Source of the DNA: Purshia tridentata
Lineage: Eukaryota; Streptophyta; Magnoliopsida; Rosales; Rosaceae
NCBI GenBank assembly: GCA_003254885.1
Contig: QANT01002131.1
Coordinates: 1-64,000, forward strand
Length of the DNA stretch: 64,000 nucleotides
Direction: 5' to 3'
Both the position numbers and the translations under genes were made by a program. The notes under the pieces are model-generated. The model saw only the letters and a list, made by a program, of their open reading frames with translations. It was not told the origin of the DNA and did not search any database. Below, in pieces: positions 22,100 through 34,284 of this stretch. Numbering within the stretch: the stretch's first letter is position 1; each line of letters starts with the position of its first letter.

Positions 22100-25000
22100 A
22101 TGGAGACCTCAACAACAAGACCGAGGAGCTCCAGCTCAGACGCTTTGACCACCACTCTCTGCAACTCAATCCAAGCTCTGGGTCGTGGCTTTGATGTTAC
22201 CTCCGATATCAGGCTTCTCTACTGCAAAGGAACACCTGGGTCGAGGCTTGTGAATCTTGATGATGATGATGATGATGATGATGATGTGGGCCAGGAGGCT
22301 AAGGATCTCGTTCTCTCTGATGGTGTTGTTGTTCCAAATGTGCCTCGCGATATCGAGTGCTCTCCTGGCAAGAGGACCATTGACAGAATTCCCTTCTGTA
22401 GTTTCCATGAGGTGCTTTTTGATCCACTTTTGGTTAATAGGTTTTTGTTTTCTTATGAGTTCGGATTTGGTCTAGTGCTTAATTGCTTGTATGGGCATCT
22501 CATTTGAATTCCATGGTTTTGCTGGCATATTGGGTTTACTAGGATTCTTGTTGCTGCTTATGTGATTTCAGAAACTTTAGTTTAGTTCAGTATTAGGATT
22601 GCTGGGAATTAAGTTTTCTTGGTTTTATTTTGGTTGAGTACTGAAAAAATTATCATATTTTCTAATATGATGGTGAAGTGGGCATGCTGCTTTGCTGCGT
22701 TTTTGTGGTTCTGGAATTGGTTTGTTATTCAAATCGTTGATTCTGCATATTGTATCTCATGTTTTTGTGCTCTGTTGGGTTTTCTGAGATCTTTACCAAC
22801 GGTACTCCTTTTGGTTAGTTGATATGTTTATATTCCTTGCTTGAAATTATTCAGTTTTTCTCGTGTCTTTCAATGGCTTATATGTGAATCGTGATGTCTT
22901 TGGGTATGCCAACACTTGATATGGTTGTTTTCCATGGCATGGTCTGAAAGTTACAAAAAAAATAAAATTTTCTTTCTTTTCTTCAGGGCTTCTGAATTCG
23001 GTTGCTTTCCTCTGGTCTATCCTAACAGAGAAACTCATTTAGCATCAGCATTATAACTAGGTGTCTGAAATTGTTTTGTGATTATGATGTAGTCTGATGG
23101 TTATGAATATCAGATGCTTAAATTACTAATATCCCCTTACGAGTCATTTTTCAGCATTGTGGAACTTTCATGTCATCTTTCAGCAATGAGGCCATGATAA
23201 CAGTAGGAGATATGAGTAGAAACTTACTAACTTGCCTGGGTCAAAATAAAGCAATCAGCTGAACATTTTTACAATGAACATCAAGAGTCCTTAGAGTATT
23301 CTTCATAATTATTGATTATTTAAACTAAGGTATCATAACTGGTAATTGCTTTTTCCCTTAATCCCGGAGCAGTCTGTACACAACTTTTCTCAATCTCTTT
23401 TTAAAACATGAGCAGACAATTACTCATGGGATACTTCAGTCATCTTTATGTAAGGTGTTTCTCTTGACCTCACAGTTTTGGTGCTTTTTTTATTACTGGA
23501 TCATACAATCGGTAAAGTAGGTAAGTGACAACTGGAAAAATGTTGCATACTCAGACGAAAGAGAGATAGCTGGATAAAATAAATGGCGTCATTAAACGAT
23601 TTGAAATCCACTGTTTTCATTAGTTTGCTTAAACCTGTACTCTCTGATGCATTAGAGAATAATGTTCTTGTGGACACGCCTACCAAGTTTGGATCCATAT
23701 TCTCTTAAACTCAAATTTCTTGTTTGAACTGTATCTTCTATTTATGGATTAAATGGTATCATCTGGACCTCTGTGGTTAGGATTTCATGCATGCATTGGA
23801 ATTTTAAATTACTTTCTCCTACTTAGAGAAAACCGTTTTGCCTAGTTGTTGAACTGCAATTTTGTGACCTTGTGCCTTTGATGCTTGAAATTCCAGATGG
23901 CAGAATACTTCAATAAGAAATCAGGTATATCAGGCTGTATTCCTCTTGGAAGCTTCAATGCCATGTTTAATTTCACTGGTTCTTGGCAAGTTGATGCAGC
24001 ATCAACCAAATCCCTTGCCATGGTTGGGTACTTCATTCCCCTATACAAAGTTAAACTAGAAAAACAAAATTTAGTTTTGCATGAGGAAATCAAGCGTGCT
24101 GTTCCATACTCTTGGGATCCTGCAGCCTTGGCAAGGTAAGCAACTGTATATGGTAGTGAATCTTGAGACTTTGCACCTGACAAATATCTGTCAATTTTTT
24201 TTTAAGTAGTTCTAATCCTCTCAATAAAAGCTTATTATCAACCAAGTGATAGGCTAATAGACCTTCTAGAGGATAATATGATTTTGCAGGGGCCTGATTA
24301 TTTACTTTACATCATATTATGTTCCTACTTTGATCAATAGGTGATAACTGCAGAGAGTGTAATTTTTATAAGAGAAGTAGGTCAATTTAGTCTAGAAAGC
24401 TCCAGGATTTTGATATGCTATCTGCTTTGTTTTCCTTTTTCCTTGGTCATTATTCAGTTTTATTGAGAATTTCGGTACCCATATCGTCACATCTGCAACG
24501 ATTGGTGGAAGAGATGTGGTCTATATCAGGCAGCACCAGTCATCTCCTTTGTCAGCTTCGGACATTGAGAATTATGTGAAAGACATTGGTGATCATAGGT
24601 TTCTGGACTCGAAAAGCCAGTCAAGTGCTGGCCCCTTAAAATACAAAGACAAGGTTTGTGTTGTAGGCATTTCACATCATATTTTTCCCTTCTTTTTTTT
24701 TTTTTGGGTTTTTCCAAGGAAATTTGATCCCCTAGCTCTCACTGCTTCTTCACTTCCAAAATTCTCATGGAGCTTTTTGCTCGATCTTGAAATATTTCTT
24801 GAGGAAATGTCACTTCTCCCTCTCTTAGTTACTGTTCATTGTTCAAATTCTTCTATTGGACTTGTGTGTGGAAAGATCCTTTAAATTATGTTTCTTGCTT
24901 CAGGATGTTACAGTAATCTTCAGGAGAAGAGGGGGTGATGATCTTGAACAGAGTCATGCCAAGTGGGCTGAGACTGTACAGCTAGCACCAGATGTGATTA

Positions 25001-26860
25001 ACATGACTTTTACACCCATTGTTTCTCTGCTTGAAGGAGTGCCTGGAATAAAGCATTTGACCCGTGCAATTGAGTTATATCTAGAGTGTAAGATCCAATC
25101 TAAAACTCACTTTGTTAAACATCTGACTCTTAGTCCAATATGTCATTAGATATATCATTTGAATTCTTAGTGGTTGCTTTGGATTATTTATATGGAAGTA
25201 TGCTTGCCTGATCCCCCTCCCAACCCATAAAAGACTGTAGGCTTACTTGATTGTACCCACCAGGGAGATGTGCTCCATTTTTTTTTTTATACCAAAGAGA
25301 GAGGGATTGATTCAGTGTTCATTGTGTCATGTTTTGATGAAGATGATCTTTTTCTTGAGAGATTGTGATCTTTGGCTTGCACCAAAAAAAGAAGTGGGTG
25401 GGGGTAATGAAGTCTATATTCTTGAAATTTTCAGTTGTAGCACTGCCAGTCTGCCAGGGCAGCCTTTGGTGATGGGCATTGAGGTTGATCACAATGATAG
25501 AAATTAGAAAGTAGATGGTGTACCTGTTAAAAAATGATTTACACTTCCATACTTAAAAACAGTGTTGTTTTTATGAATTTATATGCTGATAAGTGATAAG
25601 CCATTAAGAGTCTGAAATATTTGGTGTTCATGGCTGAAATCTCATAGTTCAATATTTTGGGAACAGGGTCTTTTTCATGGTCTTTCTACAACAACTATGT
25701 AGCTTCTTCTATTCAGACGTACAGGTGTTTTAACATTTATTATATGTTTGTCATTGTTTTTCCCAGATAAACCACCAATTGAAGATCTGCAATATTTCTT
25801 GGATTTTCAAATTGCTCAAGTTTGGGCCCCAGAGCAAAACAATCTACAAAGAAAAGAACCTGTGTGTTCATCCCTCCAGTTCAGCTTGATGGGTCCCAAG
25901 CTTTATATCAGTCCAGATCAGGTATTCTTCTTGGTTCTCATTAGTTCTTTAATGACTATTATCATCAAATTATTGAGTTGAAAAAGAATTGACTGTTTCA
26001 TCCTTGGGTTTCTGAAACTCCAGTGAAAGAAATCACAAGGCTTAAAAACAATGGGCCTTATTATATAAATAAATAGATAAATAAATAAAAGAATCCTTTG
26101 AGATTGTGCTATTCCTAGTTTTCCTCATCCAAGAGTACCTCACCTTTACTGCACCTATAGTTGTATTTTTCCAACCATAAATAATGTCTCTCTACCTATG
26201 TGAAAAAATTTCTTGATGTTGCAGGTAACAGTAGGCCGTAAGCCTGTCACTGGGCTTAGACTTAGCCTTGAAGGCAGCAAGCAGAACCGACTTGCTATAC
26301 ATTTGCAGCATCTAGTGTCCCTTCCAAAAATCCTTCAACCCCATTGGGATGCACACATGGCCATAGGTGCACCCAAGTGGCAGGGTCCTGAGGAGCAAGA
26401 CAGCCGTTGGTTTGAGCCAATAAAGTGGAAGAACTTCTCCCATGTAAGCACTGCACCAATACAGCACGTTGAGACTTCTATTGGCGACCTCTCTGGTGTT
26501 CACATTGTCACAGGGGCTCAGCTTGGTGTTTGGGATTTTGGTGCAAAAAATGTATTGCACCTCAAACTCCTCTTCTCCAAGGTACCAGGCTGCACAATTA
26601 GGCGGTCTGTCTGGGATCACAGCCCCTCCACCCCCTCTGCACAGAGACATGATGGTGCTTCTTCATCGCATTTAAACAACAAACACTCTGATGACAGAAA
26701 GGAAGATAGTCAAAGGAAGATAGCAAAATTAGTGGACTTGACAGAAATGTCAAAGGGGCCGCAAGATATTCCAGGTCATTGGTTAGTCACAGGGGCTAAG
26801 CTTGGAGTCGACAAGGGAAAGATTGTATTGCGCGTAAAATACTCCTTGCTGAACTACTGA
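22100..26860 (+). CDS. CAD1: MACPF-domain protein, CAD1 orthologue
   Basis: Six exons: 22100-22411, 23897-24135, 24458-24653, 24904-25087, 25767-25921, 26225-26860; 1722 nt, 573 aa. It follows Arabidopsis CAD1 (CONSTITUTIVELY ACTIVATED CELL DEATH 1) nearly end to end, from ALTTTLCNSIQALGRGFDVT to the terminal KYSLLNY. The MACPF signature is FGTHIVTSATIGG at residues 189-201. CAD1 and NSL1 restrain salicylate-dependent cell death; unlike animal MACPF proteins no pore activity is established. I chose ATG 22100 (G at -3 and +4, length fits the family) over the in-frame ATG at 22073. Oddity: nine Asp codons in a row (residues 54-62, 22259-22285) where the family has a short variable acidic stretch. 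Confidence 0.93.
22259..22285 (+). repeat. (GAT)9 coding microsatellite in CAD1 exon 1
   Basis: Nine perfect GAT triplets encoding poly-Asp in a loop between the first two conserved blocks. Triplet slippage would change length without breaking frame. Confidence 0.95.
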
Positions 26861-29003
26861 TCATCAGCCTGTTTTGGGTAACTGTAGGCTCTCCACTAAA
26901 AAAAATTAGTAGTCAAGCATTCTTTGCACAGGCAACCCCTACTCTTTTGTTCTGTACATTTTGTTCTTTTGTTTAGTCATCTTCAATTGATAGTCACATC
27001 ATTGTTTATCTGAGGGCTTTTCTTAGAATTGGTTGAATTTTTTATTTATTTTATCAGAGGATAATGTATGTTGTTGAAGAATTATATACTTGTTTACTTA
27101 ATATATAAAGTAATTTTTTTACCCCATTCCCAGTGGCATTAATGCCCGTTTATGAATGCATATAGATTTCTTTTTTGTTAATGATGCATGTTTCTCGATT
27201 CATGTCTGTTTCAATCTTTTCAATGCCTATGTGGCTAGAATTTTATATTTGTGAGAAATAGAATAAATAAGGATGAGAACCCACCAATAATTTTTGCCAA
27301 AGATTTTGATAGGAAACAATAATCCCACCAACTTCTGATTAAAAATTTACAACACAATTTGACTTTTTGAGCTGCAATTAAGTTATAAATTATAATCAGT
27401 GTATCTCAGTCTCTCTGAACTCTAAGAAAAGTTTATAGAAGAAGTTATTTGCTAGTGAGGTAAGACTTGCAATGAGACAATAGTAACTACAGCCTAGTGA
27501 TAGAAATTATGTTACTACTCGAGAAGTTCTTTAGCTAGTGAAATATGCAAGTACTTGCAATTAATGAGACAATAGTAACTGCAGCTTAGTGATGAAAACT
27601 ATGTAGTACCTACGCACATGTAATTTTTGTCCTATTTTGTTACAGTGCTATAATAAGTACACCTAGATGCAAAACCAGAATTACTCCATCCACAGCGAGA
27701 CAGAAATTAGCCACTTCCACTATCCTGTGATGAACATAACTTTATAAAAAAAATAATGACATAATTGGACGTTGGATTAGCTTGGCTTGGAAAATTATTG
27801 TGCGTCAAACAAACACGCATCTTACATACGCATTCTTGTTTGAACGTATAATTCAACTAATTGATAATTATGTTAATTTAGGGAAAAAAAAGTCCGAAAA
27901 GACATGATGGATTGAGAATAATATTATAGATTCAATTGAGACAGGAGGAGGCAAATATCTACATGTGGGTGGGGTTATGTCGTCTCATATCTGACTCAGT
28001 CATGCACACCCAGTATGCGTTGGGCACAGTATATAACACAGTAGGATTTTGAATATAGTACTTGGTTTATATGACAGCGTGAACCTATGAAATGTGTGTT
28101 CTAGACCTCTAGTACCTGTCAGCTTTCTGTTTTAATTTTTCCTCAATAACAACATACAAGTCCTTTTTATTTGTGATCATTGATGAGCTCACATCAAAAT
28201 GCAGACTTTTATTAGACTGACATTTGCATTAACAAAGGGTTGTGTGGCTTTCATCACTCCCTCATAATTACGTGAAAACTAAGTTGCTGTGATGCAAATA
28301 ATTGCTGCAAAAAGAGATTGCTAATGTCCAAGAGAAAAGGTCCTCAAAGAGCCAAGACAGATTGGGTGTTTACATGCTTTTGGACCTGGGTGAATGCAGA
28401 CTCTTCTTCTTGTAATGTTTCTTATGTAACACTTCTAAGTCTTCTAGAATTACAACTTCAAAGTACCCAAACATTTTTGAACATTTCTTCCATACCATTG
28501 TAGATCAAGCATCTAATTAACTCAAAACTAATTAACAATGAGTAGAGAGGCTCAACTCAATATATTGTAACGCAGAACTTTAAACCAAAAAAGTAAAGAC
28601 AATGGATTTACAACTTTTATACTGTAAAGCTATGTATACAAGTTTTTCCTAACCATAAATAAGATTGATTTTTTCAAAAAACAGTAAAGGTTAAATGGGT
28701 AGCTCTCATTCTGCTGTCCTTGTATATGTTTCCTCTTGGACAATCTTGACAATGTCCTGGGAATCTCTCACACACAAAAGTCGGCAAGGTTATACCAAAA
28801 CATGCATGCACCAACATTCCAACAAATACAAGGGCATTATGGGCATAAAAAATGGTCATCAGCAGCTTCATCCACAGTTACACGTCCGTCTCTATCAAGC
28901 CTTACATATACAAACCTCTGTTTCAATCACCCTCTCAACCATTTTTGCCAAACATATTCCTCTTTCTCTTTAGCACCTGAGAGGCCACAAGATCCTTGTA
29001 GCT
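26861..29003. other. Intergenic between CAD1 and NPF, with a diverged tandem duplication
   Basis: No gene seen. Two related segments at about 27465-27516 and 27556-27605 share GAGACAATAGTAACT, CAGC and TTAGTGAT words about 90 bp apart, a diverged local duplication. The last few hundred bp before 29004 should be the NPF promoter and 5' UTR. Confidence 0.5.
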
Positions 29004-31934
29004 ATGGTAATTTTTTAGTGCGACTTCCATTAATTCATGTTCCTCAACTTAACTAAAATGGGCTTCTTCTTTTTTCAGTTCGATGTTATTAATTAATATT
29101 CTTGTATACCACTATATCCTGTAGGACAAACTTGAGCTTGTTGAAGGAAAGGTGGATTGGAAGGGAAGGACTGCTGTGAAATATAAGCATGGAGGAACGA
29201 AAACTTCTGTGCTCATACTTGGTACAAAATTAAACCCAAAATTGTCAATTTTTAGTGTAGCTTTTAAAGTTGCATTATAGAGTCAATGAGTTCACTGGTT
29301 TACTATTTGGGTCTGTGTATGTTGCAGCTACATTTGGTTTCGAGAACATGGCAAATTTCGCCTTGGCGGTGAACTTGATTACATACTTCAATGGGGTGAT
29401 GCACTTTGAACTATCAGATGCAGCTAACCAGCTTACCAACTACATGGGTACTGGCTTTATTCTCTCCATTATCATGGCCATCCTTGCAGACACCTTTTTC
29501 GGCAGATTCAAAACTATCCTTGCTTCGGGATGCTTCGAGTTTTTGGTACGAAAAATACTCAAATAACTCGTCAAAATACATATTATTGTTGCCTAGCCTG
29601 TTTCGATCTGAATCATTGATCATGTATATTATTGTTTGAATGTGTAGTCCAGATTAGTAGTCTGACAAGAGAAATATTACCTATGAAACTGTTATATATC
29701 ATTGATAGTCTAGCAACTCTTTGGTAATTTAATAGTCAGTAATGCATACATGTTGTACATTTTGATTCAGGGACTAGCACTACTAACTGTGCAAGCTCAC
29801 TACCCCAAGCTCAAGCCAGCAGTCTGTAATGTCTTTGACCCAACTGCTCCTTGTGAGAAAGTTGAAGGAGGCAATGCTGCTCTTCTTTTCATTGCTCTGT
29901 ACATGTTGGCTGCCGGCGCTGCAGGAATCAAGGCTGCATTGCCATCACACGGCGCAGATCAATTCGACGAAAAAGATCCAAGAGAGGCAAGGCAGATGTC
30001 CAGCTTCTTTAACCTGCTGTTACTAGCAGTGTGCCTGGGTGGTGCAGTCAGTTTAACACTGATCGTGTGGATTCAAGATAGAAAAGGATGGGATTGGGGC
30101 TTTGGGATCTCTACAATCGCCATGGGATTGGGTATCGTCATCCTTATTGCTGGATTGCCTATGTACCGGATACAAGTCATTCGAGGAACTAGTGCCATAG
30201 TTGAACTTATACAGGTTTATGTTCCTTATCAACCCTTGTTAGATAATCACTAGACTCCAAAAGCTTGAACGATGCATGATTAGTTTCTTTATATGAAGCT
30301 TTAAAAAATGATAAAATACAGCCATTTAGAATTTTAACTTCCGAATTTTCAGCGTATAAAACCCTTTTGGACGTGTTAATGACCATCTGATCTAGTGGTA
30401 ATAAATATTCAGGAGAAGGTCATGTGTTCAAATCTTATGGTTGAGAATTGTGTTTAGTGTTGGAAGTTAAGAAAGATATGATTCCTATAAGTTTATTGAA
30501 GTTACTATCAACTATCAAAGTTTGACTAAGCCGTTAAGTTACTGTAGGGCATACTAATTTGTTTCTATATGGGCTTATTTAGAAGGAATCTAAAAGGAAG
30601 ACGGCTGCTGGAAGATCCTTTATGGATACTTCCAAATACACTCTGTTTCTTCAGATCAACTGATATCTCAACTAGTTGACTTGTGCTTATGTCCTTTTCA
30701 GGTATATGTTGCAGCCATCCGTAACAGGAATCTTAGCCTTCCTGAGGACCCTGCAGAGCTCTATGAGATCAGCAAAGACAAGGAAGCTGCTATTGAAGCA
30801 GAATTTCTACCTCACAGACCCATTTTCAGGTTCTTAATTTACCCATATCTTAATTAAGAGGAACAAAATAAAGCATATATATGCAGTTCCAATACTAGTT
30901 CGGGTAATGATTTATTGCCAGATACCTGACATATTATATACGTTATCAGACAGCGATTGAGTTCATACATGATTTCATCAAACACAACATGTCAAATTGT
31001 GTGGCAAGAGAACAATTTCTATTCAGATTACATGCCTAATATATAATATGAATTTCTATTCAGATTCTTGGACAAAGCAGCAATCCGAACTGGGCAAATT
31101 GATGAACAGAAGTCACTAAACCCATGGAAACTTTGCAGAGTCACCCAAGTGGAAAATGCAAAGATCATATTAGGCATGGTCCCTATATTTTGCTGCACAA
31201 TTATAATGACTCTTTGCCTGGCTCAGCTCCAAACCTTCTCAATACAACAAGGACTCACCATGGACACAAGCATCACCAAATCTTTTAAAATCCCACCAGC
31301 CTCACTACCCATCATCCCTGTCGTCTTCCTCATCATTATAATACCTATTTACGACCGAATCTTCGTGCCCATAGCAAGCAAATTCACCGGCATTCCCTCC
31401 GGGATCACCCACTTGCAGCGCGTAGGGGTCGGCCTAATTCTCTCCTGTGTCTCCATGGCTGTGGCTGCAATCATGGAAGTGAAACGAAAAGATGTGGCAA
31501 GAGACCACAACATGCTGCTTGCTATCCCAGTACTTCAACCATTGCCCATCAGCACATTCTGGCTATCTTTCCAGTACTTCATATTTGGCATTGCTGACAT
31601 GTTTACCTATGTGGGTCTTCTTGAGTTTTTCTACTCAGAGGCACCCAAAGAGCTCAAGTCAATCTCAACTTGCTTCCTGTGGAGCTCAATGGCACTTGGC
31701 TATTTCTTCAGCACTGTGTTGGTTAAGATTGTGAATTCTGCCACAAAGGGAGGCACAAGAAGTGGAGGTTGGTTAGCTGGGAACAACATTAACTTGAACC
31801 ATTTGAATCTTTTCTATTGGTTGCTTTCAATGCTGAGCTTGATCAACTTCTGTATCTATCTGTTTGTTGCTAAGAGGTACAAGTACAGGCCTGACAGCCC
31901 CATGGTGGTCTCAAAAGTGCGCAACAAGGCCTGA
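29004..31934 (+). CDS. NRT1/PTR family (NPF) transporter, probably NPF4-like
   Basis: Six exons: 29004-29006 (ATG alone), 29125-29221, 29328-29545, 29771-30214, 30702-30829, 31064-31934; 1761 nt, 586 aa. Twelve-TM MFS transporter. Family features: start [27 protein letters not shown] loop; RFLDKAAI at the central-loop exit; [16 protein letters not shown] near the end. NPF proteins carry nitrate, peptides, ABA, GA or other metabolites; NPF4 includes ABA/GA and nitrate carriers. TM1 reads [17 protein letters not shown], so the proton-coupling ExxER motif is not kept, as in some NPF4 members. Substrate cannot be told. The start exon would code only Met; if the splice is wrong the next in-frame ATG is much further in. 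Confidence 0.88.
30379..30450 (+). repeat. Possible tRNA-derived SINE remnant in NPF intron 4
   Basis: GATCTAGTGGTAATAA (pol III A-box-like) is followed about 20 bp later by GGTCATGTGTTCAAATC (B-box-like), the spacing and wording of plant tRNA-derived SINE heads. No clear tail or target duplication was found, so this is tentative. Confidence 0.3.
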
Positions 31935-32532
31935 GTTCAGAGATCCCGAAAAAAAAAATAGTAATTTCTGTTGTTTAATGTACTAATGGGTGAAAATTAG
32001 ATAAGAATATCATTTCAATAATATGATTTTGGAATACGTTTGTTTCATTCAAGCTTGCAACTAGATTTGATGCTGTAGCCTGTATGTAGGTGGTGTGTTT
32101 GTGACTAATCACAATTTATGGTGTTCATCAATGAAAATTATGATTGTTTCAATTCCAATACCATATAATACACATGCATATGGTGTCAAAATATGATTAG
32201 TTTATTTATCTGCAAAAAGTAAATTGTTAGAGTGCTGCTAACAATTTTAAATTTGTATTTCAAATAAATCAATGTATAAATCACTCTAAACTTATTTATG
32301 GACAACAAACATAATCGTAACATATTTACTACTAAATTATTTGAATCCACATTTAGTTTGGTATGGCCATAAATATAGTAATCAAATATGTAGAGGAGTA
32401 AGATGAGAATCAAACGGACCGGCGCAAGGATCACAGTAGCACTTTATAAGTTCGATCACTTCCTAGTCTTCAACTCAAAGGAAGCCAGCAAAGAATCCCA
32501 TATACACAAGCCTTAGCCACCTCACCCTCCCC
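31935..32532. other. Intergenic, NPF 3' flank
   Basis: AT-rich with no gene; likely NPF 3' UTR at the start and OBAP upstream region from about 32400. Confidence 0.5.
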
Positions 32533-32555
32533 CATGCAATATGCATGCCCACGTG
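32533..32555 (+). promoter_or_regulatory. Seed-type RY/G-box promoter module of OBAP
   Basis: CATGCA at 32533-32538, its complement TGCATG at 32542-32547 and CACGTG at 32550-32555 lie within 23 bp, 130-150 bp before the ATG. RY repeats bind B3 factors (ABI3, FUS3, LEC2) and G-box/ABRE elements bind bZIPs such as ABI5; the pair is the known signature of embryo-maturation promoters. Confidence 0.7.
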
Positions 32556-32684
32556 GGAGTCTGACAATCCTCCACGTTCCCACCCACTTCCTTTCTTATT
32601 GTAAACCCCTCTCAACTCTCTGAAACAACCAGAGACAGACTGATCACAGACGCAGAGAGAGAACAGAGAACGACATCGTTTGAG

Positions 32685-33772
32685 ATGGCCTCAAGTGACA
32701 AGTCACCAGCTCCAAACCCTGCAGCCGGCGCCGGCGGCAACCCTACGCCGCCGGGGAAGCCGATGACTTTGGGGCACCATATTGTGGACCAAGGGGCGGA
32801 GATGATCCAGTCCTTCAAGCCCGTAAAGCAGATGAGCCAGCACGTGTGTACCTTCGCCCTCTACAGCCACGACATGACACGTCAGATCGAGACCCACCAC
32901 TTCGTCTCTCGCCTCAACCAGGACTTCCTCCAGTGCGCTGTTTACGATTCTGACGACTGCCATGGCAAACTCATTGGTAATGCTTAAACGCTGTCGTTCT
33001 AGGCTAATTGAGATTAGTGTGTTTTTTTGTTTGTTTGACGGGTTTGCAATTAATGTGCAGGTATTGAATACATAGTTTCCGATCGAATATTTGAGGCTCT
33101 GCCTCTGGATGAGCAAAAGCTTTGGCATTCCCATGCTTATGAGATCAAATCGGGCCTCTGGGTTAATCCTCGGATCCCGGAGATGATTGGGCAGTCTGAG
33201 CTTGACAATTTGGCCAAAACTTATGGCAAATTTTGGTGCACATGGCAGGTTGATAGAGGTAATTTAAATACAGGCCTATCCAAATACTTAAACCAACCTT
33301 TATATGCGTCCATATCATATAATCTTACGTAGATTATTAATTTGGTAATAAACTTTATTAAATTCACAGTCGAACACCATAACATAATATTTTAAATATA
33401 TGACAAGTAAATATCACCCATTAAATAGATGGTTTTTGAAGAATTGTTATATATTTGACGTGGGTTTTTGTGGTGGTGATGATGGAATTAATTAATGAAT
33501 TAATGGGTGAATTAGGTGATAGGCTTCCACTGGGTGCACCATCCCTAATGATGTCACCCCAAGGGGTGAACATGGGGATGGTGAAGCCGGAACTGGTGCA
33601 GAAGAGGGACGACAAGTACAACATTTCGACAGACGCCTTGAAGTCGTCGAGGGTGGAGATCGCGGAGCCAGAGTGGATCAATCCACAGGCAGACTACTGG
33701 AAGCAGCATGGCAAGGGTTTTGCCATTGATATCAAGCCCACTGAAATGAAAATAAGAGCACCCTTTCCTTAA
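32685..33772 (+). CDS. OBAP1A: Oil body-associated protein 1 (DUF1264)
   Basis: Three exons: 32685-32976, 33061-33258, 33516-33772; 747 nt, 248 aa. Matches OBAP1 throughout: QSFKPVKQMSQHVCTFALYS, the DQKLWHSHAYEIKSGLW-like block (here DEQKLWHSHAYEIKSG), LAKTYGKFWCTWQVDRG, SLMMSPQGVNMG, ending IRAPFP. OBAPs are plant proteins found on seed oil bodies and needed for normal lipid accumulation and germination; the molecular activity is unknown. No signal peptide or TM; Ala/Pro/Gly-rich N-terminus (residues 1-25) is variable in the family. The promoter carries RY and G-box elements, in line with seed expression. OBAP1A versus 1B cannot be decided here. Confidence 0.9.
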
Positions 33773-34284
33773 TTATAACTAAACCAATGCATGCATATGG
33801 TTTAGATAACAAGCTAGCCTTTGAAACCAACAATGTCTGCTTCCACATATGTGCATGTTTAATTAGCTACCTGTTCTGTTTAATCTTTTAATGTTTGGGC
33901 AGTAATATGTAAGAGAGCATATATATTTGCTATGTTTACTTATAGATCAGTGCTCGCCTAGAATGTGTCGTTTTAATGTTTAAGTTACATGTGCAACTGA
34001 GGTCTTTTTTGGTACAAATACAATGGGGCCCAATCCCAGAAACCAGAAACAACTAATCAACCAGATGTCATCTAGCCTCTGCATGATTGGATTTTATGAT
34101 TTTCTTCTGCAATATAAAGTTATTAATTGCTTTTCTTCGACTGTTTTCTGTGTGATATACATATTTGACATCCAGAACCATGTATAATTAACATATTAAA
34201 TATAACTGGAACATATATGAAAATGTCAATAAAACTTAATTATAACATTTCGTTCTAATTAATTAATTAACACATGATCAACTG
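33773..34284. other. Spacer between OBAP and defensin-like gene (convergent)
   Basis: Contains the 3' ends of two convergent genes; no further feature seen. Confidence 0.5.
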
